Source of the DNA: Phlebopus portentosus
Taxonomy: Eukaryota > Basidiomycota > Agaricomycetes > Boletales > Boletinellaceae
Direction of reading: 5' to 3'
DNA: 64,000 nt
NCBI GenBank assembly: GCA_037892935.1
Contig: JAYXKI010000002.1
Span: 1,054,001-1,118,000, forward strand
The translations under genes were made by a program, and so were the position numbers. Below the pieces are notes generated by a model, which was not told the DNA's origin, did not search any database, and saw only the letters and a program-made list of their open reading frames with translations. This document shows positions 12,018 to 22,600 of the stretch, in pieces (within the stretch, counting starts at the first letter, position 1; each line of letters opens with the position of its first letter).

Positions 12018-12866
12018 ATGAACTTCAACCTCAATCCCGCATTGGCTCCCTACTTCAATCCCATCGGCCATCAACATCTTGTTCCATCAGCCTCTCCAGA
12101 CTTGCATCGCACCCTTGACGAGATAAAGCGTTTTATCGTATCACTCGAGAACCAGATAACGTCGCAAGCGGTCCTGCAATCCCAGTCATCTCAGTGGAAT
12201 CCCAATCTCGCAAGGGTACCCGGTGTACAGGCGGATATCAATAGACATGTGCTCATGCACCTTCGCAATCCGGCTCACAATGCGCGGTATTCAAATGCGC
12301 GGTATTCAAACACAGTCCCGCCGGGTCCGCAGAGGACACGTACCGCCAACAGGAACGCGAATCCCTGTCCATCATGCCAGATGAGAAAGAAGAAGGCAAA
12401 TAGACTTGTGTAGGCAAAGTGTCGCATTGGTTTCTGATGGTCTTTTCACCGTAGTGCAACAAGAAGCCCGAATCGCCAAATCTATGCGAGCGTTGCGAAA
12501 GTCTGGGCCGAAGCGCTTGCCCTCCACCTCCGGTTCGCTCTACGGATACGGCTGGCGACTCAGATCAACGGGTAAGTTGTAGAAATGAACGAGAAGGGTA
12601 GCGTCTGAGACTTCGTTTCTGAACAGGCTGGCAGACTAGATGATCTGAAGTCAGAAAATTGCAAAGTCAGGAGTAGGTACGATCATCCTAGCCAAGAGGT
12701 CAGAGGAAATAGTTTTGGAGCCAAAAAGCAATTAAAAACACTGAAGCACAATCCCCAGTTCAGCGCAGCTAGCCATATAGATATACAAGGATGCGCTAGT
12801 GAACATAATCAAGTAAACATGAAACGCGAATGGGAAGCAGGAGGACACACCCTTACATCTTTTTGA
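12018..12866 (+). CDS. Small Zn2Cys6 zinc-cluster protein
   Basis: Probable DNA-binding fungal zinc-cluster protein of 244 residues from exons 12018-12395, 12455-12571 and 12627-12866. The cluster, spread across exons 1 and 2, has the spacing C-x2-C-x6-C-x9-C-x2-C-x7-C (CPSC, KKKC, LCERC, SAC), within the range allowed for the family. To keep this spacing, intron 1 must begin GCAAAT after AAGAAG, so it is a GC-AG intron of 59 nt. The nearest GT donors would insert extra residues between Cys2 and Cys3. Unusually, the cluster lies in the middle of the protein (from about residue 115), after a region with a short helix (LHRTLDEIKRFIVSLENQI). A 15-base tandem duplication at 12279-12308 repeats NARYS. 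No fungal-specific transcription factor domain is visible, and the C-terminal exon is less certain than the rest. Confidence 0.65.
12279..12308 (+). repeat. 15-bp tandem duplication inside the Zn2Cys6 gene
   Basis: Two perfect adjacent copies of AATGCGCGGTATTCA. They keep the frame and add five residues (NARYS twice) shortly before the zinc cluster. It looks like a recent slippage or duplication event. Confidence 0.9.
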
Positions 12867-12941
12867 CTCCTTTATCATTTTCTCAGCCAACAGTCGCTGT
12901 TGAGCTATTATTTTATAAATTGGCAAAAAACCATCTGGTAT

Positions 12942-15827
12942 TTATGATTCTTCCTCGTCTAATCCGGCACCGGTATCTATTTCATTTCGAATGGACTCGA
13001 TACTCCCATAAAGAACTCGGTCATCCTGGAAATGTCCCAAAAGCCAGTCAATGCGACAAATTCCAGATGCCGTAGCAGACGCTAGAAGTGGGGCGCGAGC
13101 CAGTCCTGTTCCGTTATTCCAAGAGACGCGCGTAACAGATACTTCAGGCGACCAGGCCCCCGTTCCCTGAATTCCGGTTCTGAATGGTTCAGCAGCTTGC
13201 TTCTTCCCTTTCTTTGCGGCCGATGCACCTGATCGGTCGGGTATTTCCTGAACACGAAGGATAAGAAAGACGAAAGGCAAAATGTTCGAGTTAAGCTTAC
13301 GTGAGGGAGAAATTGCTCCAGCATTCTGTATTCGCCGGTAGTCCTGTTATAGTCCATCTGAAAGATCTTATGGTAAAGGAAAGGCTTCGACAGTCTCAAT
13401 AAGTATCGGCTAACGGACAGGAAGGAAAGGGCACATACAGTATTTGCGGTGCGCCTTGTAGGCCTCAACATATTGGTGACGAGAGCGGAGCCGTCAGCCG
13501 ACCCAAGGGCGAGAAATGGATGGTAATCTGAGGTGTTTAAGCTCTGTAATACGATATGAATAGGCTTTCAATAGATGGAGTAAAGACAGTTTACCCATAT
13601 TGGACCTCCAGCCTCCATTACGACATTACCTCGACCGAAAATATTAGGTGCCAACGAGTACGTCATAACGGTATTATCAAGATCTATGGAGACGATACCC
13701 TCTGAGAAGCGCGAATAGGTCACCGATAGGACCACGTCTAAGATTGAAAGTTCATAACGGCCAGATTAGAAATGTCGATGGCCTGACCTCTTGTTCTGTT
13801 CAAGATGTTTCCGTACCCATCTCGTATATCAACAATCATTTCGCAACCATCGTATCCCCCGCTGGCGATCATGCTAGGAGACTGACGGAAATTCAAATTT
13901 CCATTAGCGGAAGCGGTCGGTACGGATATCCATCGAATCGAACGGACGGCCGATTGATGAATAGAAAAGTAATGAGTTGGGAGAATATCTGTAACGGTGC
14001 GGGTATCATGAGTTTGGGCACTGACAGTATGGGAGTATTCCCCATTACCTTCTTTCGGATCGCTTAGAGCTTCGCGGATATTATAAACGGCAATCGAACC
14101 TGTCGAAGAATAGTGAGCGAATTCTCTATTTGGGCTTCCTGCACCCACCGTTTGTGCACCCAACGGCTATGAGTTCACTATTTGCCCAGTCCAATGTCCA
14201 GATGCATGTCTCTTCGAGCTCAATTCGGAGTATCGGTTGAGCTTTCACTGAGACCGATAAATGAATACGGATCCTTACAGCAAACAGCAACTGGCTCACC
14301 GAACTGTGGCCAAGCTTCCGATGCACATCCCAAGTCCTCCGGATCGGGCACAGAAAAAATACTAAGAGAACCATCCTCGAACGTTCCTGCTAAAAGACCG
14401 AGCTTTCTAACACCACCTGGCTGCAAATCCGCCCACTATGCACAGAACTCAACTACGCTAGGAATACAATATTTGATTGAAGACTCACCGAGTCGTGTGA
14501 GGGCAAAGGGCACCATTTTATTTCCTGGGCAGTTCCACAGTCAATGCATAGAAGCAGTTCACAGGCCATCTTGCCGAAATCGGAGTCAGCATCATCCGAG
14601 TCAGCCTTTCCTTTCCCTTTATCTGATGTTCTTTGTCTAGGAGATTTGGGAGCATAGCTCCATATCTGTATACAGGCGGAAGACGGGATTCTACATTTTC
14701 GGCCAATGAAAGGGGAGTATGATTTTGAAGGCAGAGGGGCCACAGCGACATATTGCTTGAAAGATCGGTCTTGATGTTGCATTGGGTCATCTTGTGAAAG
14801 TATAGTTGAAATAACTTACAGACATGGTCTTCCGCGTATATGGGGCACCAATCCAAACACCATACGGGACCACCGGCAAAAAACACATGCGCCTTAGCAC
14901 CGGAAGGATCATCGCCTGTTTTCCAAAAGTCGTAAAGCACCATGAAGGGATGTTGAATATCTAGACTCACTGATCTCGAAGCAGTCAAACATATTAAGCT
15001 CCTTCATGGTATTTTTGCTCGGCGGGCCGAAGTAGCATTTAATAGATGTATGCGAGGGCTCATTGGACAGTTCATCTTGTCTTGGTAGATACTTTTGTGC
15101 CTGTCTGGAGTGCAGAAGAAGATTTAGCGCGACGCGGAAGAGACTTCTGCACGTACTGTTCATTAATAACTGCTGATGGCGTATCCACCTTCACCGACTC
15201 GTAAACTCTCGGTCTCCGAGTAGCCTCTGTCTCGTTCGTACCTTCTTCGACGACAAGTGATTCTTTCCACCACGATCTGTCCTCCAAAAGTTCCCAGATT
15301 GGACCTCGGCATATGTTGTATGCGTGCGCTCTGATGATCTTCTCGGCAATGGACTTGTTAAAGTTCCAACAAGAGGTTGGTGTAGTGACGCTAGCTTTGA
15401 ACGGTGCAGGAGGATGGACGAGCCGTTCCACGCGGGCGGAGCGCAAGAACAACGGGCCCGCACGTTGCCTATGGTCAATACCGCCAGTAGAAGGCGCGTT
15501 TTGAGGACGATTACTTGAAGGACCAGTAGCAGTCCTTGGCAAGCTAACAGAAACTGATGGCTCTTTTCTCAATGTCCCCTTCCCCGACTTCTTTTTCGGC
15601 TGCAAAAATTTGGTGACAGGCGGCTTGATTTGACTGGGCGGCGCTTCTGACGCTTGAGATGCTGGAACGTCGGATACGTCCATCGGTTCGTCCACTTCGT
15701 CTTGATCATTTGACGGCTGGAAATCGTCATTGCTTGCTCCGTCTTCTTCAGGTATATCTTCATCTCCCGAGTCCATCAAAGACGTGTATCTGGGTCGTTC
15801 TTTGCGCGGACGTAGCGAACGCGCCAT
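12942..15827 (-). CDS. WD40-repeat subunit of TFIIIC (TFC6/Sfc6/GTF3C2-like)
   Basis: TFIIIC recruits TFIIIB and RNA polymerase III to tRNA and 5S genes; this subunit is the WD40 protein of the B-box-binding part. The N-terminus (MARSLRPRKERPRY) is basic, then acidic and disordered, followed by a Pro/Lys-rich stretch. WD-like blades follow in order: the GGPVWCLDWCP region near 14870, IQIWSY near 14670, KWCPLPS, LAGTFEDGSLSIFSVPDPE, CIWTLDWANSELIAVGCTNG, and then SAVRSIRWIS with IASGGYDGCEMIVDIRDG. The C-terminal exon ends EIDTGAGLDEEES at 12942. About 8-10 short introns interrupt the gene. The order of motifs and long disordered N-terminus fit Sfc6 better than a generic WD40 protein, but I could not align it. 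The ATG at 15827 has a strong context (CGCCATGG). The divergent mL54 start is about 120-165 bp away. Confidence 0.7.
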
Positions 15828-15991
15828 GGCGAAGTCCAACGCAGTTTCTCAGGTCTTAGTACTAGTAGAAGTATGATGAAGGAGGTCGCGAAGAATTTTG
15901 GAACACGACTGGTCACGCGTCGACGTTCCTTCTTCGTACTTGCGGCTCTATGGAAATTTCGCCAACTCTTCGACTCATACCCATTTCCACC

Positions 15992-16441
15992 ATGCACCGA
16001 CTTCCCATAACGCCATTCGCCTCGCTCAGTAGATGTGTTGCACGTAGTTCACGGATCCATGCCAGCTCGTTTTCGTCTTCGGTCCGACTCAGCGATCCTT
16101 CGCAATCAGAAAAGTCTGAAGAAGGCACCAAAGCAAAACTGGGGAGACCTGAACGTAAGCATCTCTGTTCACAAGGTGTTTAGTTCGTAATTTATGTTGT
16201 ATCTTCAGCAACTCCACTCTCATCGTGCCCCGAAAATACTGTCCTAAACGGCCTGAACTACCTTAAAGGACAAGAGCCAGTCATTGCGAAAAAGGACGAG
16301 GAGTATCCGCCTTGGCTTTGGACTATACTGAAGCCCAAACCAATTCCAGACGACGGTCCAGGAGGGAAGGGTGAAAAGATGCGCTTACGGGCAGCAAATC
16401 GGCAGAGAATAAAGGAACAAAATTTCCTGAAGACACAATGA
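15992..16441 (+). CDS. MRPL37: Mitochondrial large-subunit ribosomal protein mL54
   Basis: Two exons, 15992-16154 and 16209-16441, encode 131 residues. The N-terminus is rich in Arg, Ser and Ala with no acidic residues, a typical mitochondrial presequence. The mature part carries the family signature NGLNYLKGQEPV, then DEEYPPWLWTIL, and the C-terminus LRAANRQRIKEQNFLKTQ. The ATG at 15992 lies in CCACCATG and is preferred; an in-frame ATG at 15950 would add 14 residues. The protein is a structural component of the mitochondrial ribosome. The gene shares a very short divergent promoter with the TFIIIC subunit. Confidence 0.92.
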
Positions 16442-16803
16442 ATCATAGGGAAGTTTCTTACTGGAATGATGTGTTCCTGTACGTTTTTCCTATCGCTCCT
16501 CCGCGGATTAGTACTCAACATCCACCGTCTACAGCGATGGTATTTCGATTGTATACCTTAGAAGACCGCTTTTTCATTCTAATCCTACGCTTCTCACTGC
16601 TTGTTATGGACACACCGTCTGCACACAAGTTAACTATTAACAATCTATGATATAGGACATATGAACAGTGCAGCTGTGTTATATGATACAATGAGTGTCT
16701 TCAAGAGGACAGGAAACAAAACCACGAAAGCCATCTACATCCGTGCAGTGCAACAAAGGGAGTGAGAGAACACAGTCGATACAAGCAAAGGATGTCAGGC
16801 ATA
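16442..16803. other. Convergent spacer
   Basis: AT-rich spacer between the mL54 stop and the probable end of the PNS1 gene on the other strand. Short frames here lack any family motif. It probably holds the two 3' UTRs. Confidence 0.5.
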
Positions 16804-19263
16804 CTACACAAAATCAAGGCCTAGTATCATTGATTCTTCACTTTCGCGACTTTCTTCTAATTTCCTCTGCGGAGAACGGATCTCAGAACGAACAATTGCC
16901 GGAGGTGAGCGGGGAGACCGTCTTTCAGATTGTTGCAAAGGTATCTCTTCGTCACTTGATGTGATAGGCGACGGCGATGGTGAATGAGGACGCGCAGGGA
17001 TCGATTGCGGAATGTGTCCCGTCCCACTAGGTCCTCTTTGTCGACGCGAGTGATCACGGGCAGGAGGATGCCATTCGAACTGAGAAGCCTTCTTAGAGCG
17101 TGGATATTCTAATAGAGAAGAACAGAAAACGTACGGCGTCAAAAACTTCCTGCTTATGAATGTTGCCAATATCGCGATCAATACAATAGCACATAAATAA
17201 TGTGTCCGCACTAAACAAGATGCATCAACATTGTCGGTTTTCTCGGATATCAACATAAAACACCCACGTGTCTTCGACGAGGCTCGCACAGAACCGTCCA
17301 ACCAAAGCGGTGACTCCACCGGTCAGCAAAGCTGCTAACGGAGCATAGCCAGGAGCGTTCAAAGTGTGCGCCACAAAGAGGTATGCACACAAAGCGAATG
17401 GAAGGGTAAGTGTTAATGGCGTGTAGATTAAGATGGATAGTGTGGCTGAACATGTTTTAGCATCGGTCTGTTTCCGGTATGACCAGCTTAAAACTTACGA
17501 TCGACACCGGATCTTCGATACGTTAATCGTCCATTTGCAGCTGCCATGGTCAACGCGCGTGCGCGCCTTGCGCTCGGAAAGAACGCGTCTCCTGTGAGAC
17601 CGGTATATACCAGAGCTAACGTGCTAAGGGCGCTTGCTGTGTTTCCGAGAAAATTCAGAGGAAATTTCAGTAAAGGGAGAAGAGGAACAGGTGCTCTTCG
17701 AAGCAGAGCTACTAGGATCGTGATCATTCGTACACCGCTGAGCAAAAGTGCTGAAAGGGCGATGGATCCCAAAGATGTGTCAGTGGATCTATACAGGGCG
17801 GCATGGATCCGACAGGTATCCAATGGTCTCACGTCTGTCTCCGGTCTGATAAAGTATGAGCCCATAGGAACGAAACCCACAGGAAAGCTCGTAACTCACG
17901 GACTGAAATACCATGAACCAATAACTGCAGCGCAGGTCGTACGCAAGACCCCGCGGGCCACACCCCAGCTCCATAGCCAAACCGCAACCGTTCCGGCAAT
18001 TGACCACTCCGCCCAGCTCTTCACATGCCATTCCCAAGTACTGTCAGGACTCGTCGGGAAGTATCGTATTAGAAGCAAACGGAACGAGAGTGTTAAGAAA
18101 GGTATGGATCCAAGCAAAGCAAGGACGAGTATCAAAGGCGATAAGGCGAGCAAGTATGGATTGGAAAGAAGCATTGAGGTTGAAAGGTTGAGGATTGAGG
18201 ATGTCGAATGAATCTTCTCAGGCAAACGAAGGAGCCTTCTCGATGTGAGTAGGGCGAGGATAAGCGGGATAATAGCGAAAAGACGTAAACTGGTATGCAG
18301 TCAGTCATGCTTCCGGTTTGATTCCATACATGAAACTCACCCAACTGTTTCTCCCCAAGAAGGTACTGTTCCCTCTTCCCACATGAAGCTCCCGACAAAT
18401 GCCCAGATAGCGGAGATGAAAAGGGTCGCTGGTATGAAGACGCATGTAGCAAATAATACTGGCTTGACGAATATCGTCAATAACATGATATGAGCATAAG
18501 ATACGACAGCGCTTGTGAAAGTCAATATTGTTAGAAGAGGTACAGTGTGTAACAGAGTCGTATACGGGTTAACGATAGGGGATCCCTTCGGAGAGGAAGT
18601 CGTGAAGAGGATTATGAATGAGCCAATTGCACATGCGATGACACTTGCAAGCCAAACGGCCATCCAATGATAATCCCGGTGGACCACCCTACCTCGAGAG
18701 TGAGCCCGGGGGTCTGGTAGTGAAAACACGTCCACTGGTCGAGCAATACCATCACGGGGTAACAGGGATTCTGTGAGAGGATTCTCGTGATAACCAGGAG
18801 CGTCAGGCCTAGTAATCTGAGTCAAGAACTCCGCTGGAGGCACGCCGGATTCAGAAGAGGTATCCGACTGCGAAGACGAAGAAACGCGATTTGAATGTGG
18901 CGCCTGGTGCGATAGCCATCCTTGTGCGGGTATGGAAGATGCTTCTCTCCCGGTATTTCCAGTGTACTGGTTGTCTGCAGGAACGCGGGCAGTTTGGGTG
19001 AGGGGCGAGCTCTCGTCATCAAGTCGCAGATAAGGGTCATCATCATCAACAGGAAGATCCCTCTGCTGTGGAAGATAATCACTGCTTCGGCCCAGATGGG
19101 GGTCATCGTTGTCGTCGAGGTCTGTATCCGAGAGGTCTCCTACTCGAGAACCATCGTCGGTAGTAAATGAATAGAATAAAGGTTGCGAGGTTGAAAGCGC
19201 TGACGCTGGCCGCTGCTGTCTGTTTAGAAATTGAGACGCATAGGCTGTAAAGGATGCGGCCAT
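16804..19263 (-). CDS. PNS1: PNS1-type choline-transporter-like (CTL) membrane protein
   Basis: Multi-pass plasma-membrane protein of the CTL/SLC44 family. In fungi PNS1 is not clearly shown to carry choline. The start is the ATG of MAASFTAYASQFLNRQ at 19263. A disordered N-terminal half is followed by clear membrane segments: WMAVWLASVIACAIGSFIIL; NPYTTLLHTVPLLTILTF; PVLFATCVFIPATLFISAIW; LFAIIPLILALL; ALSPLILVLALLGSIPF; WSIAGTVAVWLWSWGVARG, then SWYF; SIALSALLLSGVRMI; and ALTGGVTALVGRFCA-type sequence near 17320. The family motif DTLFMCYCIDRDIG is at about 17215. The C-terminal end is uncertain. A Ser/Pro/Glu-rich tail ending ILGLDFV at 16804 looks real but lies in another frame. The only GT-AG pair that could join it is 26 nt apart. 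Straight read-through would stop at 17093. Confidence 0.8.
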
Positions 19264-19691
19264 CGCGTGGAAGGTAGAGGAGAGCGAGAACCGAGAGGAA
19301 TGAAGTGCGTCTCGTGTGCGCAAACCTAAAGGCGTAGTCGGCGACAACAATCCCAAACAAGGAATCGATACGCGTCACCGTCGATCGTCCACTTTCGTCT
19401 ATTTGGGACTTCTTCAGAAAGATTCAAAAGGAAGATTAAGATTGCTCTAGACTGTCAGCACCGCCAGCATCTATCGTATATACTTACGGCTTACCGAAGC
19501 TTTCTGCCGGGTTCATTCCATAAGACTGTTGTTCCTGGAATATATTATTATTATCGCTAATGTATTGATTGCACGTGAGCGGATGATGTAATAGTATTAT
19601 CCATTAGGCACTTTAGGCACTGGCAGTCCTCACTCAGTCACTGAGCACTACCATGCCGCGCATCTCTCCATAGCCACAGACATACGCAACC
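19264..19691. promoter_or_regulatory. Divergent PNS1/ATG2 promoter region
   Basis: The two genes are transcribed away from each other across about 430 bp. A possible upstream PNS1 5'-UTR continues open to about 19356 without another ATG. The stretch near 19605-19622 repeats TTAGGCACT. I see no convincing TATA box for either gene. Confidence 0.4.
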
Positions 19692-22600
19692 ATGAGCTTT
19701 TCATGGCTTCCATTTACCTTCAGCTTCTCTTTTCCGGATTTGGCCCCTCCGTTGTCTATCCAGAGGAGGTTCATCTCGTTCATACTAAAGCGCTCTCTCG
19801 GACACCTCCTAAAGCCCGGGCAGCTTGATGTTCACCAGATTGACGCCCAGATTGGAAATGGATTCGTCGAAGTTAAGGATTTGGAGCTGGACTGCAACGT
19901 GGGTTGATTGCTATTCTGTTTCGTCTATTAACAATATTTCAGGCAATCAATTCTCTCCTAGGTAGTCAACCCATTCAGTTGGATTCAGGGACAATAGCTT
20001 CGGTCACTGCTCGAATACCCTGGCCCAATCCTTTCTCCTCCACTGTTGGCCTTTCGCTCTCCGGCTTGAGGCTGCATTTTCGATTGGCCGAGGGCCTTGA
20101 TGTCTCTCAAGATTCAGTTCATGCTGACGAGCTTGCTGAGTCTGTTGCTTCGGTCGCAGAATCCTTTATCCACGATGAGCTGACAGCTAAGGAAGAAGCT
20201 CAGCTTCGCCAATCCATTCACTTGGAGCAGAATATCGTCGATGAGATTCCTGGGTCGATGAGTTCGTTCCTTACTCAAGACGAGGAGCTAACGCAGAAGC
20301 GTATCAATGATCCGGAGGGGGTCTCGATATTTGCCCGCCTGTTTGAGAGCTTACTGGCCCGCTTCGATTTTGACGCATCGGACTCCCAAGCTTCTTTAAC
20401 TCATGAGGATTTTACCCTCGCTCTCAGCATTGGCCGAATCCACTACTTCACTTCGTCTAATCCAACCCAGGCCGGTGACTCTGACCAGAAGGACCCTGTT
20501 ACCGGAGAGAAGCGATCTGTAGAAGTTTCAGGAGTGAGAATGACAATGAATGAACGAAGCAACTCCGCAGCCCATACAATGGATGTGCAGCAAGGAGTTC
20601 GGACGGAAGCGTCGCACGAAGGTAGTGACTCTGAACTTGATGATGATACGCACGCGATGATGTCGCAGTCATTGGCTTTCCTTCCTCCGCGCTCCGGTGA
20701 AGAGCCAGCTGGAGAGTTATCCCTTCTGCTGGACACAGCGCCCGCTTCTCCCGAATCAAGCGTATATCAAAGTGCGATATCAGCGCCGATTTCAACTTCA
20801 ATACCTAGTACTGGGCCTCCTGGTGCTGATCTACCTGTGGGGACGCGTCGTACTGAAAAGACGATTTTATCGATCTCTGAACCGATTACTTTCCAGTTGA
20901 CTACTCCTGTTATTACCTCCCAAACAGGCGGAAATCCCGAACGTTCGCCTCCGTACAGCAGCAAAGAAGACGAGAGAGGAGTGCCCACTGAGAATATGAA
21001 GCTGGACGTTTCGTTAGGAATCATAGCCATTCTACTTGATGCGAGGTGCATACGTGGTCTGCTGACCATGACAGACGCTCTTCCACCGGCCGTTCCGCGC
21101 CAATTTCATAAGAACCCTAAGGGGTCTATAGAGCCCGAAGTGACCGTACTCGAGAAGATGGATGTGTCGGTGCAGCTCAAAGGGCTGATTGCTCTGGTTC
21201 TCGGTGAAGTTGTAGATGAAACATGGAATGACTCATATCTTGCGCAATTTTACGAGCGGCCGCTTATCCCACCTAGTCTCTCGAGTGGATATTTGCGCAT
21301 CCATGTAGACCTTGTCAAACTCGGCTTGAAGAATGAAACCTTTCCAGAGTCTAATACGGTAACGACACCTATTTTCCAATCTCCACCATCCACGCCATCT
21401 CAGCTACGGCCGTCAACATCGTATAAGGGCCTAATAACTTGTACTGTCGCTGATTTTTCAGTTCTTGTATTTCATTCTTTTCCATCGTCGGATGGTGCGA
21501 ACGGTAACGGGAGGCGCAATTTCTGTTCACCCTTCCTCATCACGGATCGCCATTTAGATCATTCCTACCACTTCCTATCAGCCCGGTCAGGTCGAGCAGA
21601 TAGGCATGCCCATCCGTATTCTGAAGACGAGAAGAGCGCATCACTTCCAAGTATTGATGTTACAGAATGGTACTCCGAACACGTCCGACCTCATGGCACA
21701 AGCCTGCGCCAATGGAGAACTAAGATCTCCCCAGCACTCCATCAGCGAAGAGCGTCGGGCAGTCTGGGTGCAGGTCTTGTTTCAAAAATTGGGATTCCAT
21801 CGTCCCCAACACGGATTATGAAGAGTCCTCTGACCATCGATGTTCCGTCATTAAAAACCAAGGATAATTTGGCGGTATCTGTGCAGTTATACTTAGGAAG
21901 GAATGCCAGCGTTACCTCCGTTAACGTCAAAACTACGGCTTTGCACATGTTCCTGGATCTTGAACTTGGTAGTTCGATATCTCGCTTCATCGAGCCTGCA
22001 CTTCCCGATTACAATGCCTTTACGCCGAATGTACCTCCTTCTCCAACTTCCGTAAACAGTCAAGATCAGGAAACGGACTGCGAAGACGATCGACCTCTTT
22101 CACTGCATAATATTAGTGAAGAAAGACGGAGACTTGAGAAGCTTGTTTTGGAAGATCTGGACTTAAGCATGGACTATCTTCATTCAGGGGAGGCGACGCC
22201 GAGACGACGTGCCAGTCCAACTCGACTAAAGCCAAAGGTCCGTAAAATGTTTTGGAGCGTCACGGTATTCTTTCTAATGTCTCCAATTTTACAGCTTCAG
22301 AAGGCAAAGTCCAAGTCAGCAGTACATTTTGATGTTTCGGTGCCTCTTCTGCGATTGGAGATCCGGGTTCCGCCTCCTCAGAATCGACAACCGCGGTCAG
22401 GGTTACTTTTACTGGATCTTCATGCAGCTCATTTCTCAAGGTCCACCTCTCGTTCTCCGCCAGGGTCTCGGGTGCCTCGGTTTGCCACGAGAAGAGAGGG
22501 TAACGACGGATTGGAGGATTGGTTTAATACCGGCTTTCGAAGTCAACCGGTGTCCCTAGAAATGCACCGAGTAATTATTGCATATGCTGCACTTGGCCAG

